Shown one piece after another: positions 23,444-29,152 of a stretch of DNA of 29,152 nucleotides. A program made the translations under genes and the position numbers. The notes beneath the pieces are model-generated. The model did not search any database, had not been told where the DNA came from, and was given only the letters and a program-made list of their open reading frames with translations. Numbering within the stretch: the first letter of the stretch is position 1; each line of letters starts with the position of its first letter. This DNA comes from JBBAEA01 sp041656175 (GTDB lineage Bacteria > Myxococcota_A > Bradymonadia > UBA4248), in NCBI GenBank assembly GCA_041656175.1, contig JBBAEA010000028.1, forward strand, positions 1-29,152, written 5' to 3'.

Positions 23444-23505
23444 CGTTTAGGACGTTCTGACCAATACACAAGGTGTAGAGCGGCTTTCAAAGCTGCCCCC
23501 TGATT
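23444..23505 (-). repeat. Family A MITE-like repeat, half copy A7
   Basis: TTTAGGACGTTCTGACCAATAC matches the terminal sequence CTTAAGGACGCTCTGATTAT of copy A5. It is followed by CGGCTTTCAAAGCTGCCCCCTGATT, which matches GGTTTCAAACCAGCCCCTAA. The core and far end are missing. It lies between folP and the kinase stop codon. Confidence 0.5.
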
Positions 23506-23529
23506 CATGCAGCAGCGCCCCATAAAAAA

Positions 23530-25467
23530 CTACAAAAAATCAGGCGGCGCTGCACGATTTTTCTCGCAACGGTTATAAATCTGGCGCAACTTCTCGCCCA
23601 TACCCGTAGCAGCCGTATCAAGGGATTCACTGTGCTTAAGTATAGCCGCACAATCATATCGATCGCTACGCGCCTGCCGCTGTGCGTCCGCTAGCATCTG
23701 TTGGTATCGAGCTTTTAGTTCCTCTAGCTCCACAACTTGCTTTCGCAGCGCCTCGTCGAGCAGCCCCTCACGCGCTTTAACAGCGGCAAATAAGGACGTG
23801 CTCTCATCAAGGGCTCCTGCGTGTAGCTTGCCCACAATACTCTCCATGCTAGCCAACACCACGGCATACTCAAAGAGCTCCACCGACATCAACTCGGACG
23901 GCGCGATTTCTTCCACCTCGGGCTCTTCGACTACAAACGCACTTTGCTCTACCGGTACTGGCTCACTCACTGTTTCAAGAGCGGCTTCTACGTCTTGCAC
24001 AACTTGGGTTTCCGCAGACTCTACAACTTGCTCAGCAGCGTTAACGCTTGAATCGGACAAGCCCAGGTCAAAGGGTAGTTTGCCATCAAAAACAAAATAA
24101 TACACCCCCGCGCCACCCGCAGCTAAAAGCAAGAAAACTAAGAACGCAATGAGCCCAGCATGCGAGCGTTTCGGCGCAGAACGTGTCAACGTTTCCATAG
24201 AGCCAACGCTCGAAAAATCAAGTTCCCCCAAACTCAACCCATCCCCATCGTGCGCTTCACCATCATCGTCACTGTATAAATCGTCGCCATCGCCAAATTC
24301 GTCATCGTCGAGTACCAAACTCACCGCCTCGTATGCGGCGGACGACTTCAGCAAAAAATCACGACTCGGCTGCTCGTCGCGCGAACGTTTGTTATCATTG
24401 CGCGCTTTTGTATCAAGCTCTTTTAACGTAACTCGCGAGCCTTCAGCGACAGTGGCACGCTCTACGTTGGCGCCATCGGCGAGTTCCAGCAGCGTCTCCT
24501 CATCCTCGTCCTCGCCCACAGCAATCGCAAGTGATTTATTGCGACTAAGCAAGGACAAATCCGTGATTACCTCCGAAAAATCTTGATAGCGATCCTCCTT
24601 CTTTTTTTGCAAACATTTCAAAATAATCGCCTCAAGACGCATATCTACAGGCGTACCATCCCAAAGTTTGGGCTTTGGCGGCTCTTCATCAACCTGCTTT
24701 CGCAAAATCTCTAGCTTCGAGTCCCCGCTAAAGGGCAGCTTCTCTACAACCATACAATAAAGCAGCACGCCAAAGGCATAAATATCCGCCCGATGATCAA
24801 TATCTATGCCATATGCCTGCTCTGGGCTCATAAATTCCGGCGTCCCAAAAATAAGCCCATGTTCAGTCTGATGCTCCGTATTATCGACGATCTTCGCAAT
24901 GCCAAAATCAAGAACTTTCACCGAAAAACGCCCCGGAATCGTCTCCTGAAGCATAATATTCTCGGTCTTTAAATCGCGATGAATAATCCCTTCCCGGTGC
25001 ACAGTCCCCAACGCATCCGCAAGTTGCATCGCAATCGTCAAAATCTGCTCAAGCGAAAAATGATAACGCTCCTTTAAATACTGCGTCAGCGTCTTGCCCC
25101 GCACAAACTCCATGATAATGCACAGCTCGCCGTTCACATTGAGCAAATCGTGAATCTTCACCGCATTGGGGTGCGTAATCTTGGCATAAGAGCGCGCCTC
25201 GTTCACAAAACGCCGAACAATCGACTCCTCACGATACAGATGCTTATACAGCTTCTTAATCGCCACATCCTGTTCAATCCCCGTCTGCGTCGCCAAATAC
25301 ACCTCCCCCATCCCGCCCGCAGCAATCTTGCGCTTCACCAAATAGCGCCCATTGATGAGCTTCCCGACAAAATTATCCTCTTCCTTTTCAATCAAACGCC
25401 GCGCACATTGGCCACAAAACACGGCATCATTCACATTCTCTAGCTGGCATTCTGGGCACGTAATCAT
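23530..25467 (-). CDS. Membrane-anchored Ser/Thr protein kinase with N-terminal zinc ribbon
   Basis: 645 residues from the ATG at 25467 (GGAG seven bases upstream; an in-frame start at 25485 has none). Residues 4-21 form a zinc ribbon with CPEC and CGQC. The kinase domain (about 41-310) has the Gly-rich loop AAGGMGEVYLA (49-59), Lys71 in VAIKK, HRDLKTEN (153-160), DFG (177-179) and GTPEFMSPEQ, so all catalytic elements are present. A low-complexity acidic region (about 370-420) precedes a single membrane helix (about 436-458, LIAFLVFLLLAAGGAGVYY), and a helical Glu-rich periplasmic part follows to the end. This is the Hanks-type kinase plan common in Myxococcota. Its substrates are unknown. 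A good promoter lies upstream (25518-25546). Confidence 0.93.
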   Translation of the reverse strand: MITCPECQLENVNDAVFCGQCARRLIEKEEDNFVGKLINGRYLVKRKIAAGGMGEVYLATQTGIEQDVAIKKLYKHLYREESIVRRFVNEARSYAKITHPNAVKIHDLLNVNGELCIIMEFVRGKTLTQYLKERYHFSLEQILTIAMQLADALGTVHREGIIHRDLKTENIMLQETIPGRFSVKVLDFGIAKIVDNTEHQTEHGLIFGTPEFMSPEQAYGIDIDHRADIYAFGVLLYCMVVEKLPFSGDSKLEILRKQVDEEPPKPKLWDGTPVDMRLEAIILKCLQKKKEDRYQDFSEVITDLSLLSRNKSLAIAVGEDEDEETLLELADGANVERATVAEGSRVTLKELDTKARNDNKRSRDEQPSRDFLLKSSAAYEAVSLVLDDDEFGDGDDLYSDDDGEAHDGDGLSLGELDFSSVGSMETLTRSAPKRSHAGLIAFLVFLLLAAGGAGVYYFVFDGKLPFDLGLSDSSVNAAEQVVESAETQVVQDVEAALETVSEPVPVEQSAFVVEEPEVEEIAPSELMSVELFEYAVVLASMESIVGKLHAGALDESTSLFAAVKAREGLLDEALRKQVVELEELKARYQQMLADAQRQARSDRYDCAAILKHSESLDTAATGMGEKLRQIYNRCEKNRAAPPDFL

Positions 25468-25517
25468 AAAAACGCTCCATCGCAAGGCACTGCAACATAA
25501 GCAGGATACCTACATAT

Positions 25518-25546
25518 CTTATACTTAGCTAGCAGCTCCAAGTCAA
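25518..25546 (-). promoter_or_regulatory. Sigma-70-type promoter for the Ser/Thr kinase gene
   Basis: The minus strand has TTGACT (25541-25546), a 17-bp spacer and TATAAG (25518-25523), each one base from consensus. The predicted start near 25511 gives a leader of about 45 bases. Confidence 0.7.
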
Positions 25547-25588
25547 AATCTAGTAGATGCCTCCACAGAAATAATTTACGCATTTGAG

Positions 25589-25737
25589 GGGGGCAAAAAG
25601 CCCCCCTACGCGCAAGCTTCCCTCATGTTCGGTGGCTTCGCGCTTTATTTTATGCGTTGTATGCGCTCATTCCGCGCATCCAACGCATAAAATGCGCTCA
25701 GGCACCGCTCCTTCGGGTGATCTTGCGCTACCCCCCA
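25589..25737 (-). repeat. Family B modular hairpin repeat, long-core copy B6 (inverted)
   Basis: GGGGGGCAAAAAGCCCCCC is followed by a 119-nt core from GCGCAAG (25610-25616) to CTTGCGC (25722-25728) and CTACCCCCC. Stems ATTTTATGCGTTG/CAACGCATAAAAT (25647-25659 and 25681-25693, perfect) and ATGCGC/GCGCAT are present. Compared with B5, one T-A pair has become G-C on both strands. It fills most of the space between the divergent kinase and restriction-modification genes. Confidence 0.85.
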
Positions 25738-25850
25738 GACTCAACTTATATTCTTAAGCCCTAGGAAACGAAGTACAATGACAATATACAGCCCTCATGC
25801 TAGATTCATGGCCAAGCGCCAGCTACTACTGGGCTGTGTAGAGGTCAAAA

Positions 25851-28800
25851 ATGTTTCAAAAATCAGTTATTAGGCAATACATCGAACGTTATGAGAACGT
25901 CGACACAAATCGCCAAAATATAGATTTAGCCTATCAGCGTTTTACGGAATTTTTCTTCAACCCCGAAAGACAAGAAAATATTCGTAATTCTAAGGAAGAA
26001 GAATTTCAAGAGGGTTTTTTGCGTGAACTCTTCGTTAAAGTTTTAGGCTACACTATACACCCAAACCCCGATTATAATCTGCGCCCCGAAGTCAAAAACC
26101 CAAACGACGCGCGCAGGGTCGATGCCGCCATCCTCTTTAACGACGCCGTCCAAGGGCTTATCGAGCTCAAAGATACCAAGACCAGAAACCTCGCCAGTAT
26201 AGAGCCGCAAGCCTTTGGATACAAAGCGCAATACTCACATGCGCGCTACATTATCACTTCAAATTTTAGCAGACTACGCTTCTATATCGATGACGCCACC
26301 GTTCATTTAGAATTTAAACTCTTCACGCTCTCGCGAGATGAGTTCGCGCTTATGTACCTTTGCCTTGCCCGCGAAAACTTAGAAGCTGACTTGCCCGCCA
26401 CTATTAAAGAAGCCTCAAAGGTCGAAGAGCAGCGTATCACCGAAAGCCTCTACAGCGATTATTCTAACTTCAAATACGAGCTTTACGCCGATCTTTGCGA
26501 AAACAACCCAGAACTCGATAGGTTCCTGCTCTTTAAGAAGGCGCAAAAACTTCTAGATCGCTTTATCTTTATATTCTTTGCCGAAGACCGCGGTTTAATT
26601 CCGCTTAATTTCATCAATACCGTTAACCAAAACTGGGAGGATTACAAGCGTTTACGCGGTACTCGCTCGCTTTATGAGTACTACAAACTCTATTTTGAAG
26701 ACCTTAACCGCGGTAACGAAGAAGCCGAGATCTTTGCCTATAACGGCGGTCTGTTTAAACCCGACGAAGTCTTAAATTCGCTGATCATTAGCGATCACAT
26801 ACTAAAGGAGCACAACGAGCGCCTTAGCGCCTACGACTTTGAGAGCGAAGTTAGCGTAAACATACTAGGACATATTTTCGAGAACTCGCTGACAGACCTC
26901 GAAAAGGTGGGCGCCCAAATACAAGAAGACGCCAACTACGATCCGCGTAAATCCAAACGAAAGGAAGATGGCATCTTTTATACACCAGCCGAAATTACGC
27001 GCTATTTGGTCGAAAGCAGCTTAGGCAGGCTTTGCGCGAAAAAGTGCGAAGAGCTTGGTATCTATAAAATAGACGAAAATATCAGCAGTGGCCGTTACGA
27101 AAAAAGCAAAACAACAACGCGCCAAAAAGCTCTCGATACCCTCCAAAGTTACCGTGACTGGCTGCTGTCGCTAAAAATCGCCGACATCGCCTGTGGCTCC
27201 GGTGCATTCCTCAACGCCGTGATGAACTACCTCATCGTAGAACACGGAAAAATCGACGATTACACGAATAAAATTTACGGACACAGTCTTCCCTTCGCAG
27301 ATGTGGAACTCTCTATACTAGAACGCAATATTTACGGCGTCGATATCAACGAGGAAGCCAGCGAAATTGCGAAGCTCAGCCTTTGGCTGCACACCGCAAA
27401 AAGCGGAAGAACGCTCTCGGACTTAAGCGCTAAAATTCGCTGTGGTGATTCCCTTATCGACAACCCCGCACACTCGCCGCAGGCATTCAACTGGCAAGAA
27501 GCCTTCCCCGAAGTTTTCGCCAACGGCGGCTTTGACGTCATTGTGACTAATCCGCCCTACGTACAACTGCAAAAGCGCAAAGAATACAGCGATAGACTGC
27601 AAAATTGCGGCTACGAATCGTTCCAGAAGAGCGGCGACTTATACTGCTTGTTCACAGAGCGCGGCTACCATTTACTTAAAAAAGGCGGCTACCTTAGCTA
27701 TATTATGCCAAATAAGTGGCTCATGATCGATTACGCTGCTCCACTGCGAAACTTCGTATCGAAATGTCACCTCGTTGAACTCTTTAACTTTGGCAATGTG
27801 CAGTTCTTTAGCGACGCCAACGTCAATGTATCGACGTTCGTCATGCAACGCGCAGAGCCTAAGCATAGTGTACGCGTTTTGTCGGTGAACAAAGACACAT
27901 ACCCTGGCGAGTTTGCGATTTGCGTAGAAGAGAACAGTTATGATAGCAGCACTGAATTTTTGAAAAAAGAACAATGGGTGATCATAGACCAAGATGACAA
28001 GCCAATCACTGATTTGATGGATAAGATGCCGCTAAAATTGAAGGATTTACCCATTGATATTTATAGAGGCATTTTAACGGGTTATAACAAAGCTTTCTAT
28101 ATTGATGACGCTACAAAAGCTCGACTTATCGCCGAAGATCCGCGCAGCGCGGAGCTCATTGTACCACATTTGCGCGGCCGAAATATACGAGCTTGGTACG
28201 CCGAGAAGGGGGAACATTTAATTGCTACACTTCCCTCGTTAAATCTAGATATAAACGAATACCCCGCAATCAAGCGACATTTGTTAAGTTTTGGACAAGA
28301 ACGACTCGAACAAGCTGGTCGAGAAACATCACGTAAAAAGACAAGACATCGCTGGTTTGAAACGCAGGATAGTATTGCTTATTACAAGAACTTTACAAAG
28401 CCTAAAATAATATACCCCAACATGACTAGCGTTTTCCCGTTTATGTACGATGAAAGCGGAGCTTATATTAATGATAAGGGCTTTATTATCACAAGTAGCA
28501 ACGCCGAATTTAGCTTATACGGATTGCTAGCCATATTAAATTCAAAATACTGTCAAAAGTGGATTTGGTATTATTGTCCCGATCTTTTAGGCGGCACACG
28601 CGAAATTCGTAAGCTCTACTTCGAGAACTTCCCGCTACCCAATATTTTGGGCGAAGAACTGCAAGAAGCATACGGCGAGCTTTGCGATTTAGCCAAAGCG
28701 CGCGTCGAAGGCGAGTGTGGTTTACAGGCGCTGCGCGCAAAGTTTATGCACCGCGTTGAGCAGCATTTTGGAACTATTAAGCTAAACGAAAAAGGCGATG

Positions 28801-29015
28801 CGTGGGAGCACTTTTGGGACTGGGATTTTACGCAGTTTATGAAAGAGCTCAAGAAAAAAACAAAGCAAGTGATCAAACTTAGAGCCCAAGATGAGTGGGA
28901 AGAATACTTTAACGACTACCGCGGCCACTGCCTTGCGATGCTTGATAAAAACAAGGCACTAGACCAAGAGCTTGAACAGCGCGTTGCGGCGCTCTACCGT
29001 TCGGATTTTACATAA
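25851..29015 (+). CDS. Type IIG restriction-modification enzyme (fused nuclease, N6-adenine methylase, TaqI-like specificity domain)
   Basis: 1054 residues; the ATG has AGAGGT upstream. The N-terminus (about 50-170) has a PD-(D/E)xK-like nuclease pattern: VDAAI with Asp91 and LIELKD with Glu105 and Lys107. The methylase core has motif I ADIACGSGAF (444-453) for S-adenosylmethionine and motif IV TNPPY (566-570), the form used by N6-adenine methylases of the Eco57I group. The specificity region has YRGILTGYNKAFYID and LIVPHLRGRNIRAWYAE, the TaqI_C signature (about 740-800), and a helical tail. One polypeptide can therefore both cut and methylate, so no separate partner is required. No other defence gene is next to it. 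It is flanked by repeat B6 upstream and family C downstream, which hints at a mobile cargo gene. The recognition sequence cannot be read from the protein. Confidence 0.92.
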   Translation: MFQKSVIRQYIERYENVDTNRQNIDLAYQRFTEFFFNPERQENIRNSKEEEFQEGFLRELFVKVLGYTIHPNPDYNLRPEVKNPNDARRVDAAILFNDAVQGLIELKDTKTRNLASIEPQAFGYKAQYSHARYIITSNFSRLRFYIDDATVHLEFKLFTLSRDEFALMYLCLARENLEADLPATIKEASKVEEQRITESLYSDYSNFKYELYADLCENNPELDRFLLFKKAQKLLDRFIFIFFAEDRGLIPLNFINTVNQNWEDYKRLRGTRSLYEYYKLYFEDLNRGNEEAEIFAYNGGLFKPDEVLNSLIISDHILKEHNERLSAYDFESEVSVNILGHIFENSLTDLEKVGAQIQEDANYDPRKSKRKEDGIFYTPAEITRYLVESSLGRLCAKKCEELGIYKIDENISSGRYEKSKTTTRQKALDTLQSYRDWLLSLKIADIACGSGAFLNAVMNYLIVEHGKIDDYTNKIYGHSLPFADVELSILERNIYGVDINEEASEIAKLSLWLHTAKSGRTLSDLSAKIRCGDSLIDNPAHSPQAFNWQEAFPEVFANGGFDVIVTNPPYVQLQKRKEYSDRLQNCGYESFQKSGDLYCLFTERGYHLLKKGGYLSYIMPNKWLMIDYAAPLRNFVSKCHLVELFNFGNVQFFSDANVNVSTFVMQRAEPKHSVRVLSVNKDTYPGEFAICVEENSYDSSTEFLKKEQWVIIDQDDKPITDLMDKMPLKLKDLPIDIYRGILTGYNKAFYIDDATKARLIAEDPRSAELIVPHLRGRNIRAWYAEKGEHLIATLPSLNLDINEYPAIKRHLLSFGQERLEQAGRETSRKKTRHRWFETQDSIAYYKNFTKPKIIYPNMTSVFPFMYDESGAYINDKGFIITSSNAEFSLYGLLAILNSKYCQKWIWYYCPDLLGGTREIRKLYFENFPLPNILGEELQEAYGELCDLAKARVEGECGLQALRAKFMHRVEQHFGTIKLNEKGDAWEHFWDWDFTQFMKELKKKTKQVIKLRAQDEWEEYFNDYRGHCLAMLDKNKALDQELEQRVAALYRSDFT

Positions 29016-29152
29016 AGAGAGCTTTGCACGGGGGGAACCTTTTTTCTTTTTGCAAAAGAAAAAAGGTTCCCCCCGCACCCCCCTCCAAAAAAGAAAGCAC
29101 TCTTTTAAGCACTTTTCGAATAAAATGTCATTACATCTTCATCCCGCCTTAT
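29016..29152 (-). repeat. Family C repeat, copy C2 (reaches window end)
   Basis: It starts one base after the restriction-modification stop codon. It contains a perfect 22-bp inverted repeat with a TGC loop (29029-29075; the arm begins CGGGGGGAACC and runs into T/C-rich sequence), then GCACCCCCCTCC and AAGAAAGCACTCTTTTAAGC (29091-29110), ACTTTTCGAATAAAATG. The whole is the inverted counterpart of 6175-6392 without the inserted block. Confidence 0.8.

Noticed and set aside
24149..24586. A 145-codon Ser-rich plus-strand frame opposite the kinase
   Set aside because: It is the antisense of the acidic low-complexity linker of the kinase, a common source of spurious frames.
4984..25737. Family B hairpins as integron attC sites
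   Set aside because: I find no paired RYYYAAC/GTTRRRY core sites at the ends, no integrase, and the genes between copies are long housekeeping genes on both strands.
4984..25737. Repeats as a CRISPR array or retron msr/msd
   Set aside because: Copies are kilobases apart with unequal spacing, there are no cas genes, and no reverse transcriptase is in the window.

Overview
The window is a stretch of bacterial chromosome of moderate GC. It holds unrelated housekeeping and envelope genes on both strands, separated by unusually repeat-rich intergenic DNA. Several genes point to a deltaproteobacterium-type organism (Myxococcota or Bradymonadota-like). These are a zinc-ribbon Ser/Thr kinase with one membrane anchor, a PilY1 protein with an N-terminal vWA domain and a Cys-rich insert, a folP-cdaA-cdaR cluster, a HEAT-like repeat protein and an S41-protease-type C-terminal tail. 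This assignment is an inference from gene content; the window has no rRNA or tRNA.

Layout. 1-959 is the 3' end of a probable S41-type peptidase, followed by a repeat-filled gap. 1596-3206 is a three-SH3b plus C39-like cysteine peptidase protein with no visible signal peptide. On the minus strand come purine nucleoside phosphorylase (3280-4110) and a winged-helix protein (4188-4715). 4728-6506 is a gene-free zone of repeats. Then, all minus strand, come a small membrane protein and thioredoxin (6507-7040), a lipoprotein with hexapeptide repeats (7484-8605), nadC (8667-9524) and the HEAT-like protein (9590-10723). A plus-strand DUF4332 protein (10887-11297) diverges from these. 11624-15391 is pilY1, 16116-16934 an MscS channel and 17269-18702 a HAD-IG 5'-nucleotidase, all minus. 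A plus-strand WYL-domain protein (about 18842-19831) converges on the overlapping minus-strand cluster folP-cdaA-cdaR (23334-20176), which makes folate precursor and c-di-AMP with its regulator. A Ser/Thr kinase (23530-25467, minus) and a solitary type IIG restriction-modification enzyme (25851-29015, plus) close the window.

The most unusual content lies between the genes. Three dispersed families can be read directly. Family A is about 165-190 bp with terminal inverted repeats and looks like a MITE. Family B is a modular element with G/C-run hairpin ends and an interchangeable core: either a long imperfect hairpin of constant 116-119 nt (four copies) or a short hairpin (two copies). Stems of the long cores differ between copies but stay paired. 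Family C is built on a very long G-run/C-run hairpin; one copy carries an extra GC-rich block of three hairpins. A and B often sit side by side at gene ends. No transposase or RAYT gene is in the window. Readable promoters, terminators and palindromes are listed as separate features.
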